64,000 nt of DNA, from positions 100,668 through 164,667 of the IMG/VR virus record IMGVR_UViG_3300037333_000013; one strand, written 5' to 3'. The DNA comes from a virus. Position 1 is the first letter of the stretch; the number at the start of each line of letters is the position of its first letter. Shown here one piece after another: positions 53,491-62,542 of this stretch. A program made the translations under genes and the position numbers. Under the pieces are notes generated by a model that was not told where the DNA came from, made no database searches, and saw nothing but the letters and a program-made list of their open reading frames with translations.

Positions 53491-55092
53491 TGCGATATCT
53501 CCAAGTACCTCTTTCCCATGTGCATAAGCTTCTCTGTCTGCTCTGATGTTGTTGAGTTCATTTTCAGCAGTGGCTTTCTCATATTTTAGTTTCTCTACAG
53601 CTAATGTATTCTTATCGCTTGCACTGATGAGCTTCAATACGTTTGTGATAGTACTAATCTTTGCGTTGAGTTGTGCCTTGTAGAGTGAGAGTTTAAGTGT
53701 TAACTCTTTATTCTTTAACTCTTTTTCGCGTATCTCTAGTTCTCTATTCTGATGTGATGCGTGATTACTGCCACCATTGACACACTTCTGTGGACTATCG
53801 TAAATCCCATACTTTTCAAACTCATCCTCTGTGATACGCATTTTTGTCTTATATCTATTTGAGATAGTGATTGTAGCAGTGGTAAAGTCTGCATAGACAG
53901 TATCTACTTTATGTAGCGTGTTACAGATGTTTATATAGTAGTCTTTCTTCTCCTTTGTAAAGACAGTGACATTCAAGTTCTTACCACTTGTGATGACGTG
54001 ATAGACACTATCTTGTACGTAGAGTGTGTCATCAGAGAGTTTCCCTACTTGGTATGTATCAGACCAATAGAGATTACCATCTTCTATATCACGCTTCTTA
54101 ATAAACTCTACCTCTACAATCACCTCTTCTGTGTCTACAACAGAGTAGATATGAGATAACTCTTCTACTGCGTGGTCAATGAGTTTATCTAGAATTCTAC
54201 CCTCTACGAGTCTATGCTCCTCATAATCTTCAGTTCCTGGTATCTGTACAACATAGAACCCATCTCTTGGAATGACGTGTTCCTCTATGACATCACAAAT
54301 CTTAATGATAATATTCTTGAGCTTCTTCATTCGTTCTATCGCTGCTGTACCTCTAGAGTAGATATCGTTATGGTCTAGCTCCTTTGCAATAGAACGTATC
54401 TTATCTAAGTCTAAGTTATAGTCTTGTAAGAGCTTTCGGATACTCATCTCCCTTACTCTATATAACCCATCTAAGTACGAGGGTCTCTCAATACCCTCAT
54501 CAACATTAGAGTTGTATGGTCTATATTCACAAGACTCCCCTCTAGCCATTAATATCTTAGTCACTAACATATTATCAGTGTGTAGCTCCCCTTGCCTCTT
54601 GAACGTATTAAACTCCAGTTCTTTAATCAGGAGTCTCGTTCCATTCTTGTAGATTTCTCTATCAATATCCCCAATTGAGAAGATATCATCAATCATCGTC
54701 TTCTGGTATCCAATAGAGTGTGCAACCACATTCTCAGCACCTGCTTTAAATCTATGTGTAAGAGAAGCAACGAGTGACTTTCCAGTAATGAGTGTAAAGT
54801 ATCTCTTTGTCTTTGGACATGATGCATCTTGACTCTGTACAGTAGCAATATCTCTAAAAGATAAGTTCACAAAGTCAGCAGTAATCTCATCAATGCTTCT
54901 TCCTTTTAATTCTTGTTCTTGATAATATCTATCTACACTCTCACTTACTCGGTTGTATAACTCCTCTGCTCTCTTATCATCTTCCTCTTGTTCTATCTCT
55001 TGATAGTCTCTTAGTTCATCTTTTAATACTGTTACACCATCTACTGTGGTGAAATCCTCTTTTCTATACTCTCTTCCGTTTACTCTTACCAT
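53476..55092 (-). CDS. Unrecognised virion-type protein (538 aa) with C-terminal coiled coil
   Basis: Starts MVRVNGREYRKEDFTTVDGV with AAAGGATTTCAA upstream. Highly charged throughout. The C-terminal 100 residues from RELEIREKELKNKELTLKLS onward are a clear coiled coil. A CPKTKRYF segment and an isolated beta-rich part (TVFTKEKKDYYINICNTLHK) lie between. Typical of jumbo-phage structural or internal virion proteins; no family named. Confidence 0.75.
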   Translation of the reverse strand: MVRVNGREYRKEDFTTVDGVTVLKDELRDYQEIEQEEDDKRAEELYNRVSESVDRYYQEQELKGRSIDEITADFVNLSFRDIATVQSQDASCPKTKRYFTLITGKSLVASLTHRFKAGAENVVAHSIGYQKTMIDDIFSIGDIDREIYKNGTRLLIKELEFNTFKRQGELHTDNMLVTKILMARGESCEYRPYNSNVDEGIERPSYLDGLYRVREMSIRKLLQDYNLDLDKIRSIAKELDHNDIYSRGTAAIERMKKLKNIIIKICDVIEEHVIPRDGFYVVQIPGTEDYEEHRLVEGRILDKLIDHAVEELSHIYSVVDTEEVIVEVEFIKKRDIEDGNLYWSDTYQVGKLSDDTLYVQDSVYHVITSGKNLNVTVFTKEKKDYYINICNTLHKVDTVYADFTTATITISNRYKTKMRITEDEFEKYGIYDSPQKCVNGGSNHASHQNRELEIREKELKNKELTLKLSLYKAQLNAKISTITNVLKLISASDKNTLAVEKLKYEKATAENELNNIRADREAYAHGKEVLGDIARVLI

Positions 55093-55137
55093 TTGAAATC
55101 CTTTTTTTCATTTCTTATTTATGCGTACAAAAAGTAC

Positions 55138-55163
55138 TGAGGTGGACTTATAAGTCCACCTCA
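55138..55163 (-). terminator. Terminator after the 118-aa gene
   Basis: Perfect 26-base palindrome (arms TGAGGTGGACTTA) overlapping the stop codon; on the minus strand a GTAC-TTTTT-GTAC hairpin follows. Confidence 0.75.
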
Positions 55164-55504
55164 TACTCTACCTCTGTCTCTTTATCTTGTTTGTCTGTAA
55201 TAGTCACTTTAATCGTGAGTTTCTTTGCTTGTAGCAATGTCACGATATGATGAATGAATGACTTGAATGTCATGTCAGTCGATAAAGCACTCTGTTTCAA
55301 AGCACTGGGACTGAACGTCTTGACATCTTTGCTATTCATCTTTTTGAGAATAGCAAGTTTACTTACTTCCATAGCAATGAGTAACTCTAACTTTCCCTCT
55401 GTATCTACGCCAGCCTTATTGAGGAGAAGTCTCCACATATTCGCTAGCACACCATTATACGAAGTCCTGCCCTCTGGCAAGATTCTTTTGTCTTCCTGTA
55501 CCAT
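55148..55504 (-). CDS. Small unrecognised protein (118 aa)
   Basis: Starts MVQEDKRILPEGRTSYNGVL with AAGGAGAAAAT upstream. N-terminal helices with a beta tail (KLTIKVTITDKQDKETEVEY). It is the single gene of its unit, behind an early-promoter-like element. No recognised family. Confidence 0.75.
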   Translation of the reverse strand: MVQEDKRILPEGRTSYNGVLANMWRLLLNKAGVDTEGKLELLIAMEVSKLAILKKMNSKDVKTFSPSALKQSALSTDMTFKSFIHHIVTLLQAKKLTIKVTITDKQDKETEVEYEVDL

Positions 55505-55528
55505 ATTTTCTCCTTATAGTATCTACTC

Positions 55529-55540
55529 TAATAATATATA
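55529..55540 (-). promoter_or_regulatory. TATATATTATTA early-promoter-like element
   Basis: Minus strand TATATATTATTA, about 25 bases before the start of the 118-aa gene. Same core as elsewhere, though the spacing to the start is the shortest seen. Confidence 0.55.
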
Positions 55541-55546
55541 GATATA

Positions 55547-55924
55547 TTAAAGTACTCCGATTGTCTCTAGTACCTCTTTGGTATGTTTTCTTATCATCAT
55601 ATGCATTCTCCTTTCTATGGTGACCCTTCCTTTAAACCGCTCTTCATAGTCATCTTCTAAGTAGAGTCTTTTTAATCTATTTATTTTATCCAATACATTT
55701 GGTATGAGTTTACCCCCTGTGGAGAGGTAGGTCGAGAGGGTGAGATGATTGATTCCATTCTGTACCTTGTTTTTATTCTCGTAGTATTCTATCTCATCAG
55801 TGACTGTACTGAAGAATGTGGTTATCTCTTCGAATAGCTTGTCATCAATCTCTATCTTATTCCCTCTACGAAACCAGTTCATAAAGTTAAACACTGTCTC
55901 TCCTTTTATATCTTTCATTAACAT
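55547..55924 (-). CDS. Small unrecognised protein (125 aa)
   Basis: Starts MLMKDIKGETVFNFMNWFRR; no clear ribosome-binding site for the first ATG, and the ATG two codons on is equally possible. Helical and charged, basic C-terminus (RRMHMMIRKHTKEVLETIGV). Divergent from the next plus-strand gene. Unknown function. Confidence 0.7.
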   Translation of the reverse strand: MLMKDIKGETVFNFMNWFRRGNKIEIDDKLFEEITTFFSTVTDEIEYYENKNKVQNGINHLTLSTYLSTGGKLIPNVLDKINRLKRLYLEDDYEERFKGRVTIERRMHMMIRKHTKEVLETIGVL

Positions 55925-55976
55925 TAAAAAAGGCTGATAAATCTTTTAGTGAAATGACCAATGAAAGGATAGATAA

Positions 55977-56387
55977 ATGGAAAACAAAGTAGAAGAACAA
56001 GAAATCATTGACACTATGTCAGATGAGGAACTCAACCGTAGGTTAGCTGTAAACTTGAGTAGAAAAGCAAGGATAGGCGATGCACTCTGTAAAGGTGGTG
56101 TGCCAACAGACCCAAAAGAGATAAGACTTTACTTGGATGTAACGAGGGATGAAGAAGCCACGATGTTAGAGATGAAGAAACAACGTGCAGAAGAATCCAG
56201 AAATGAGTCTGACGACGAGTACAAAGCGACTATCCTAGAGGTACTTCGAGAGACAAAGAGGAAACGAAAAGATGTAGAAGTAATTGAGAAGATACCAGAT
56301 GAGATAGCCAGTAAGATAAAGTACCTGGAGACTGAACTGAACCAAGAGAAAGAGACATTAGATTTAGCAGACTTTGTAGAGGATTAG
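55977..56387 (+). CDS. Small charged helical protein (136 aa)
   Basis: Starts MENKVEEQEIIDTMSDEELN with AAAGGATAGATAA upstream. Almost entirely charged helix (KKQRAEESRNESDDEYKATI, RETKRKRKDVEVIEK), so probably a coiled-coil scaffold-like or tail-chaperone-like protein. First gene of a four-gene plus-strand unit that includes RuvC. No family recognised. Confidence 0.75.
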   Translation: MENKVEEQEIIDTMSDEELNRRLAVNLSRKARIGDALCKGGVPTDPKEIRLYLDVTRDEEATMLEMKKQRAEESRNESDDEYKATILEVLRETKRKRKDVEVIEKIPDEIASKIKYLETELNQEKETLDLADFVED

Positions 56388-56390
56388 GAT

Positions 56391-57161
56391 ATGGTAACAC
56401 GAACAATACATAGTATGGCACTACAAGGAGCATCTTTTATAAAAGATGCTACATACTCACCAATGCCATACACAACACTCAATGAGAAGTATGATATAGA
56501 ATACACATACGATACAGAAGAACTTCCGCAACTAGGTTGGTATGGTCTAGGGATAGACTTTAGTCCTCTCATTGATGACGATGAAGCAGACTTGAAAGAT
56601 TACGTTCATAGTGTAGCAGACTTTGATACATTCTTACCACTCCCATTTATTGTAAGAGATAAATCGGTTGGATTAACGCAGGATGAGAAAGACCGATATG
56701 GAATTTTTGTAGAGAAGACAATCGATGATACAGATTACATACTATGCTATTTAAGAAAGATAGATGCATTAGAGTCAACAGTGAAGATATCAGAAGTAGA
56801 AAGGGATGAAGATGGTAGGTACAATACTGTTGAACACGTACAAGAGAACCCTCCCACACCAAAACTGAGTGGCGATGAATCAAACAGAGGAATGATTACT
56901 TCAACAAATGCAGTGGTTGAACTCTCAGAGTATGATGTAGGAAAGCTCTTAGAAGCATCAGACTTACTCTACCCAGAAATAGATGAAGATGTTAGACACA
57001 GTGTACGTGAAATTGCACTCTACTCTGGTATACGTGTACCTGATGATATTGTGGTTGCACAGGCACTATTCTTTAAGTATATTGAACTCAACACCGAGAA
57101 TGAAGAAGCATACTCCACGAGGGTGAGTATCGGTTCACTAACACCAAAGGTAAAACTATGA
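56391..57161 (+). CDS. Unrecognised protein (256 aa)
   Basis: Starts MVTRTIHSMALQGASFIKDA with AGGATTAGGAT upstream and an ATGA overlap with the RuvC gene. Beta-rich N-terminal half with acidic loops (DFSPLIDDDEADLKDYVHS), helical C-terminus. Position between a coil protein and RuvC; perhaps a baseplate or neck protein. Not recognised. Confidence 0.75.
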   Translation: MVTRTIHSMALQGASFIKDATYSPMPYTTLNEKYDIEYTYDTEELPQLGWYGLGIDFSPLIDDDEADLKDYVHSVADFDTFLPLPFIVRDKSVGLTQDEKDRYGIFVEKTIDDTDYILCYLRKIDALESTVKISEVERDEDGRYNTVEHVQENPPTPKLSGDESNRGMITSTNAVVELSEYDVGKLLEASDLLYPEIDEDVRHSVREIALYSGIRVPDDIVVAQALFFKYIELNTENEEAYSTRVSIGSLTPKVKL

Positions 57162-57691
57162 CGATTATGGGAATAGACCCAGGGACGACAACAGTTGGTG
57201 TCTCTATTTTTATCTTAAACGATAACTTAGAGATTGTTGATAGATACTCTGAGTTATTGGATATGAAACGTGTAGGATATGTAAATAGGCTAAATAACAA
57301 AACAGACTATAAACTTGAACGTATCGAACGTAGGGTATCTGAACTCATTCATATCTATAAACCATTCGCTATGGTGGTAGAAATGCCATTTATGAACAAT
57401 AGTAGACCACAAGCAGTTATACCACTCGCACGCTCACTACAAGCTATTATTGGTGCAATGGTGCGTGCTTCTCCGAATACGCCAGTACTGAGACCTAGTC
57501 CAAGTAATATTAAAAATGCAGTGGGTGTTTCTGGAGGGAGTAAGAACAAAGGGGATATGACAGTCGCTACGGTAAAGTTAGGTATTGCTAATGGTGATGA
57601 GTCTGAACACGAGATTGATGCTATTGCTGCTAATTGGTATCTACTATCAATCGTACGACACAATTATATGTTACCATACTTAATGGACTAG
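57158..57691 (+). CDS. ruvC: RuvC-like Holliday junction resolvase
   Basis: 177 aa. RNase-H-fold nuclease signature: Asp7 in GIDPGTTTVG, Glu75 in VVEMPF, and the C-terminal EHEIDAIAANW with His151 and Asp154. These are the metal-binding acidic residues that cut four-way junctions. A basic loop (SGGSKNKGD) matches the DNA-contact region. It would resolve recombination intermediates before packaging, alongside the RecJ-, SbcC- and ligase-like proteins. Its start overlaps the previous gene by four bases. Length is near that of bacterial RuvC (about 173 aa). Confidence 0.9.
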   Translation: MTIMGIDPGTTTVGVSIFILNDNLEIVDRYSELLDMKRVGYVNRLNNKTDYKLERIERRVSELIHIYKPFAMVVEMPFMNNSRPQAVIPLARSLQAIIGAMVRASPNTPVLRPSPSNIKNAVGVSGGSKNKGDMTVATVKLGIANGDESEHEIDAIAANWYLLSIVRHNYMLPYLMD

Positions 57692-57693
57692 AT

Positions 57694-58500
57694 ATGCGTG
57701 GATATAAACTATACGGATATGGTGTTGTAACAAAAGACATCGAGGTCAATGATAAGTACGCAACTATTGCTATCTATGAAGCAGTAAGTGGAAATGAAAC
57801 ATTTGATAACAGTGATACCACAATCGATGAGAAATCAGGTGTAGTCTCTGACGCTACCGGATTTAAAACAACAAAACACGTCAAAAGAGAGATGACAGTA
57901 GAAGCACTCTGGCTCAATGAGGGGAGTACACGTATCAATATACCCATGATGAGTATGGGTGAGCTAGTAAAAGTCTATAACTATGATGGTACAGATAGGT
58001 TCTACTTTAAACCACATCATCTAGAGAAAGACCTAAGACGTAAAGAAGTCGTCATACATGCATTCAGTAACTTAGACAAAGAGAAAAACTTTGGACAGTC
58101 GTTTGATGAATCCACGAGTTACCACTTTATGGTAGATACCGTGAATAAACTGAGCCGTTTCAAGACTGCTACAAATGATGGTGAGCCAGTGCTATGGGAG
58201 ATACTGTTAGATAGTGGTAAAGGGAAGCTCTCTATCTTAGTAAACGGAAAAGAGAAGATAGTGTTAGATGGTGTATCTGATAAGCTAACAATTAATGTCA
58301 AAGATACGATATTAAATGGTAGTACCTTATTAGCCAACTTATCAAATACTTTCACACTCGTTGCTAGTAAGTTCTTGAATAAATCAAGGTCAATGATAGT
58401 CTACGCCACAACGACAGTCAAGAAGAGTGTTGACTTTAAAAGTAAGTGTAAATTTAATATGTTGAGTAAAACAGGGGTAAAAAAAGAACCATTAGAGTAG
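57694..58500 (+). CDS. Unrecognised beta-rich protein (268 aa)
   Basis: Start placed at ATG 57694 (MRGYKLYGYGVVTKDIEV), just after the RuvC stop with GGACTAG upstream. Predominantly beta, with an internal KHVKREMTVEALWLNEG and a repetitive strand region near the C-terminus (KLTINVKDTILNGSTLLANL). The composition resembles spike/baseplate beta-helix tips such as gp5/VgrG C-termini, but this is only a resemblance. Last gene before a shared terminator. Confidence 0.72.
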   Translation: MRGYKLYGYGVVTKDIEVNDKYATIAIYEAVSGNETFDNSDTTIDEKSGVVSDATGFKTTKHVKREMTVEALWLNEGSTRINIPMMSMGELVKVYNYDGTDRFYFKPHHLEKDLRRKEVVIHAFSNLDKEKNFGQSFDESTSYHFMVDTVNKLSRFKTATNDGEPVLWEILLDSGKGKLSILVNGKEKIVLDGVSDKLTINVKDTILNGSTLLANLSNTFTLVASKFLNKSRSMIVYATTTVKKSVDFKSKCKFNMLSKTGVKKEPLE

Positions 58501-58523
58501 TGTGGCAAGTGCCACACTACTCT
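58494..58523. terminator. Bidirectional terminator between spike-like and zinc-ribbon genes
   Basis: 14-base perfect arms (AGAGTAGTGTGGCA / TGCCACACTACTCT) with a two-base loop between convergent genes; contains stop codons. Confidence 0.8.
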
Positions 58524-58909
58524 ACCTTTCTATAAATATCTTTGTTTAGCCTATCTATATGTGTACAGATAGGACACACTTCTTTACGAAGTGTTTGGTA
58601 ATTCAGTACCATTGTGTTCTCACACTTTGTACACAGCACTTTCGCAAACCAGTGATAACTGTACGACTCTTTGTCGAATCGTTTTAAATTGTTCTCTAAC
58701 ACGTTTAGTGTAGAGAACTTTGCACCTACTACCACGGATTTTGCACCACGACATCTCGCACATGGTTGTGCAAATGCCTTGTCTGAGTACACTTTATTTT
58801 TCTTCTGTCCACATACTGGACAGCTTGCGATACAACGTTTCACAGTTGTAAGTTTACCCTTCGGTGACACGTTCGTGAACATCACGAATACCCATCCATT
58901 AAATTTCAT
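58517..58909 (-). CDS. Zinc-ribbon protein with four CxxC-type clusters
   Basis: 130 aa with cysteine pairs at C30-x2-C33, C50-x2-C53, C93-x2-C96 and C112-x2-C115, enough for two zinc sites. The linker contains an aromatic-rich segment (ESYSYHWFAKVLCTKC). Proteins of this kind bind nucleic acid or act as transcription factors; in this phage it may be an accessory factor for one of its polymerases. It is a single gene behind a variant promoter-like element. Family not named. Confidence 0.8.
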   Translation of the reverse strand: MKFNGWVFVMFTNVSPKGKLTTVKRCIASCPVCGQKKNKVYSDKAFAQPCARCRGAKSVVVGAKFSTLNVLENNLKRFDKESYSYHWFAKVLCTKCENTMVLNYQTLRKEVCPICTHIDRLNKDIYRKVE

Positions 58910-58978
58910 ATCTTTCTCCTTACTACTTATTTAAGATAATCAAACCTACTATCTAGGAACAGCAATTCAATACATTAC

Positions 58979-58988
58979 AATAATATAC
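58979..58988 (-). promoter_or_regulatory. GTATATTATT promoter-like element before the zinc-ribbon gene
   Basis: Minus strand GTATATTATT about 70 bases before the start, after an A-rich block on the plus strand. Variant of the TATATTATT core. Confidence 0.45.
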
Positions 58989-59050
58989 CAGTAAAAAAAA
59001 AGCCATACAAATATGGGAACAAACACGCTTACTTGATAAAAGGAGATACT

Positions 59051-61384
59051 ATGTTAATCCATAAAATAACACTTATAAATTTTGAGAGAATGTCTCTAAA
59101 TAATATTAAAACATTTGAATACAAACCATCAAAGTCAGAGACAATTATCGGTGGAAACGGGAGTGGGAAGACTTCCCTACTAGAACAACTCACACCATAT
59201 ATAGACGGAAAAGACTTTAAGTCAGGTGGCGAGAAAGTCATCGTCTTCTCACATAGAGACAGCGACTACACATTATCATTTACAAACAACAAATACTCTT
59301 TCATAAAGAATGGTAAAGAACTCAATGATGGGCATACAATGAAAGTCCAAAACAAATTGATAGTAGAACACCTACAACTCACACCAATGATGAATGATAT
59401 GTTTCTAAATAGAAAACAGTTTGTAACAATGTCTGTAAAGGAACGTAAAGAGTGGCTAACGCTCATATCTCCATCAGACTATACCTATGTCCTATCCGTC
59501 TACCAAAACACAAAGACAAAGCTTAGAGACCTACAAGGACTTAAGCGAGAATATGCAACTAGACTCAAGAAGATAGAAGAGAACCTAGAAGATGAAGAAG
59601 TATACACTCGTTTAAAATCTTATATCGATACACTGAAAGAGACACTCTCTTCATTACATACAGATATGTCAAACCTTGAAGAAGTAGATGATGTGATAAA
59701 ACAGTGTCACTCTACTATACAAACAATAAGAACACTAAAGAGAAAGCAATGTTATTACCAACCATCACCTATAATCAATGAGAAGTTGAATGCAAATACA
59801 AGAGCATTAGAAGAGATAAAGAAGTCATTGACTACTGTTGGAAAGATTGAACTAACAGATAAAGAGATACTCTATAAAGAGAAACAAGAAGTAGTTGATG
59901 CAATCACACATACAAACACATTAGCTATTCCGCTAGAGAAGATAGAGAAGATAGATGAACTCGTACAACGAGAAGAAGATAAGATACGCACGCTACTCAA
60001 TCAGTATTTTGAGAAACAAGTAGTTTATCAAGAGAATGAACTAGAGAAGCACCTGAAAGATATCACACTCATCACTACGAGACTTCAGACACACACGAAG
60101 ACGTTAGATGAACTCAGGTATAAATACACGACGCTAATAGATAGAAAATCAAAGGAGTCAATCTCTTGCCCTAGTTGTCATACAGAGTTTAAAGTAGGTT
60201 ATAATGAGAATGATGAAGTGTCTATAAAGGTAGAGTTGAATAAGCATACTGTTATTGTTGACGAGTTAACATTAGAACTCTCTAAACTAAATGCAAGAGT
60301 ATCAGAGATAACAATCTTTATGGATATAGAGAATGCTCTAAAAGAGTTAGCATACTTAACAGATGGTGTGGTAGACTACACAGATAGTAAAGAGGTATAT
60401 GATAGGTTTACAAACATACTCCAAGAGAAAGAGATGTTATCAAAACTTGTATATCTAAAGAAGAGAATATCTGAATTAGAAGAGAAGATAAAAGTATCTG
60501 AGTCAACAGACGAACAATTACAAAAGATAGCACTCTCACAACGAGAGGAACTCTTACAAAAAGAGAAGAGGCTCTTTCGAAAAGAGTACCTATTAAAACG
60601 TAATATCAAGACATCACTAGAACAAGAAAATTTAAGGAAGAGAATCTCTGAATTAGAAGAGGACCTAACGTTACTGACAGCTCAGTTCACTCAGTTCGAG
60701 CGGTATGCGTATAATAGAGTAAAGAATGAATATATACAAACACTCATTCGTCTACTAGAAAGTGAACTTACAAAGTGCGAAGAGCAACTACGAAGGGTAG
60801 ACAATGACTATCTTATTTATAAAAGAATGTCTGCAGAAGTAGAAGACACAAACAAACAGATAGTTATCTTTGCAGATATAGAGAAAGCACTCAGTCCAAA
60901 CAAAGGACTCATAGCAAAGTCTATCATTGGATTCTTGAACGTCTTTATCAACCACGTCAATGAGATTATTCGTACAACGTGGTCATATGATATGCGTGTC
61001 TTAGTGCCAGAAGTCACTGAGTCTGACTTAGACTATAAGTTCCCTGTCTATGTAGAAGGAAAGATACGAAAAGACATTAGTCAAACATCTACTGGAATGA
61101 GGGCTATCATTAACTTAGCATTTAAGTTAGCTTCTATGTCATTTCTAAAGATGAATGACTTTCCTATCTACCTAGATGAGTTTGGTAGTTCATTCGATGT
61201 AGAGCATAGAAGAAAGACCATTGAACTCATTAAGAGAATACAAGATGACTACCCACAAGTCTTTATCATCTCTCATTATGATGACGTACTCTACTCACTA
61301 GATAACAATGTCATTAACCTCAGTGGAGATAGTATGACACTCGCTAAAAATAAAAAACACAATCAGAATGTATCTATCTCCTAG
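59051..61384 (+). CDS. sbcC: SbcC/Rad50-like (T4 gp46-like) recombination ATPase
   Basis: 777 aa from ATG 59051 (MLIHKITLINFERMSLNNIK) with AAAAGGAGATACT upstream; the frame's earlier TTG is ignored. Walker A GGNGSGKT near residues 34-41, long antiparallel coiled coils, zinc hook SCPSCH near 372-377, ABC signature-like TSTGMRAIINLA near 678, and Walker B IYLDEFGSS near 704. These proteins tether and process DNA ends together with an SbcD/Mre11 nuclease (gp47), which I do not see in this window. It converges on the ligase gene. Likely role: recombination-dependent replication or end processing. Confidence 0.88.
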   Translation: MLIHKITLINFERMSLNNIKTFEYKPSKSETIIGGNGSGKTSLLEQLTPYIDGKDFKSGGEKVIVFSHRDSDYTLSFTNNKYSFIKNGKELNDGHTMKVQNKLIVEHLQLTPMMNDMFLNRKQFVTMSVKERKEWLTLISPSDYTYVLSVYQNTKTKLRDLQGLKREYATRLKKIEENLEDEEVYTRLKSYIDTLKETLSSLHTDMSNLEEVDDVIKQCHSTIQTIRTLKRKQCYYQPSPIINEKLNANTRALEEIKKSLTTVGKIELTDKEILYKEKQEVVDAITHTNTLAIPLEKIEKIDELVQREEDKIRTLLNQYFEKQVVYQENELEKHLKDITLITTRLQTHTKTLDELRYKYTTLIDRKSKESISCPSCHTEFKVGYNENDEVSIKVELNKHTVIVDELTLELSKLNARVSEITIFMDIENALKELAYLTDGVVDYTDSKEVYDRFTNILQEKEMLSKLVYLKKRISELEEKIKVSESTDEQLQKIALSQREELLQKEKRLFRKEYLLKRNIKTSLEQENLRKRISELEEDLTLLTAQFTQFERYAYNRVKNEYIQTLIRLLESELTKCEEQLRRVDNDYLIYKRMSAEVEDTNKQIVIFADIEKALSPNKGLIAKSIIGFLNVFINHVNEIIRTTWSYDMRVLVPEVTESDLDYKFPVYVEGKIRKDISQTSTGMRAIINLAFKLASMSFLKMNDFPIYLDEFGSSFDVEHRRKTIELIKRIQDDYPQVFIISHYDDVLYSLDNNVINLSGDSMTLAKNKKHNQNVSIS

Positions 61385-61395
61385 GAGATAGATAC
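61370..61395. terminator. Bidirectional terminator between SbcC-like and ligase genes
   Basis: Perfect 26-base palindrome (arms GTATCTATCTCCT) containing the overlapping stop codons of the two convergent genes. Confidence 0.75.
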
Positions 61396-62502
61396 ACATT
61401 CTTTATTCAAACAGAATAGGTTTCCATTCTTCTCGGTGAGATTATGATGGCATCTAGGACACTGCGTAGGTACAATGACAGCATTACCATTATGCTTAGA
61501 GAATACAATCTTTGGTATCACTTCACCAGATAAAATAACTGTCACGGTTGCACCAGTGCATACACCAACATTCATTAAGTTTCCAGTGTTGTATAAGTTG
61601 ACTTTTGTGATACGCTTCCCTTTCAAAGTGACAGGTTGTATCGTTGCTTTCGGTATGAGCATACCACGTTTGTTGTGTGTGTATGTAATCTCTAAGACAT
61701 CTGTATCAATAGAGATAGGTTTTGGTTTGAGTGCTATCTTACTACCACTGTACTTCTTTGTGTCTTTAAATGTATTGGATAGTATGTAGTCATTGACTTC
61801 TATCACAAGACCGTCAGTGGGGTATGTACACGTTATACGTTCCATCTTCATAATGTTCTCGTCATTATAAGGAAGGTATGTGAGTACGGAGAACCCATTG
61901 CGTTGAAGTTCATCAATACGTTTAAGCTTATCCGTTTGTGTGTCAGACCCATATGCAATGAACTCAACATACGACAAGAGTGTTTCATCTGGTTTATCTG
62001 TGTTAAAGAGACCAGCAACAAATGAACATTCGTTGACATACTCTGTCATTCCTTTCTCTTTAAGCATCTTGAAGTGTTCAATTGAGATAACCAATTCACC
62101 CCGAACAGAGTGCATTCCGTCAAATTTAGTAACAAGATTACGTATATATCTGATATGGTTATAGACAGATTTTCCTTTCGCACCATCTCCTCTTAGGATA
62201 GCGTCTTGTAATCTATTATCGTAGACTAATTCAACAGCAATGCCATCTATCTTTTTAGAGATGAGTGAATCTCCATGTTTATCTACCCACATCCGCAAGT
62301 CTTGTTTATTGTATACATTCTTAATAGAGGTCATTTGTACTTTATGCACCACCTTTCCATCTGAAGTACCTATGGTTAGACAAGTGCTGTTTTCGTCATC
62401 TAGTAGTTTGTTATACAACACATCATATTCAGCATCGGATACAACTGGTTTTCCTTTCTCATATGCGTTTCTATATTTCTCTAATCTATCATTGTCATTC
62501 AT
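61381..62502 (-). CDS. ligA: Compact NAD-dependent DNA ligase
   Basis: 373 aa. LigA parts seen: domain Ia start VSDAEYDVLYNKLL (21-34), the adenylated lysine in KKIDG (K84-x-D-G), motif region ILRGDGAKGKSVYNHI, VRGELVIS, TDGLVIEV, KIALKPKP, an OB-fold stretch NVGVCTGATVTVILSGEVIPK, and a C-terminal zinc finger CPRCH-x-CLNKEC. It joins nicks using NAD. The usual HhH and BRCT domains are absent, since the protein ends just after the zinc finger. Single-gene unit bounded by terminators. Complete adenylation and OB modules suggest activity. Confidence 0.9.
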   Translation of the reverse strand: MNDNDRLEKYRNAYEKGKPVVSDAEYDVLYNKLLDDENSTCLTIGTSDGKVVHKVQMTSIKNVYNKQDLRMWVDKHGDSLISKKIDGIAVELVYDNRLQDAILRGDGAKGKSVYNHIRYIRNLVTKFDGMHSVRGELVISIEHFKMLKEKGMTEYVNECSFVAGLFNTDKPDETLLSYVEFIAYGSDTQTDKLKRIDELQRNGFSVLTYLPYNDENIMKMERITCTYPTDGLVIEVNDYILSNTFKDTKKYSGSKIALKPKPISIDTDVLEITYTHNKRGMLIPKATIQPVTLKGKRITKVNLYNTGNLMNVGVCTGATVTVILSGEVIPKIVFSKHNGNAVIVPTQCPRCHHNLTEKNGNLFCLNKECVSIS

Positions 62503-62542
62503 TAGCTCTCCTTTGTATTAAAATTATATACAAATAAAGTTT

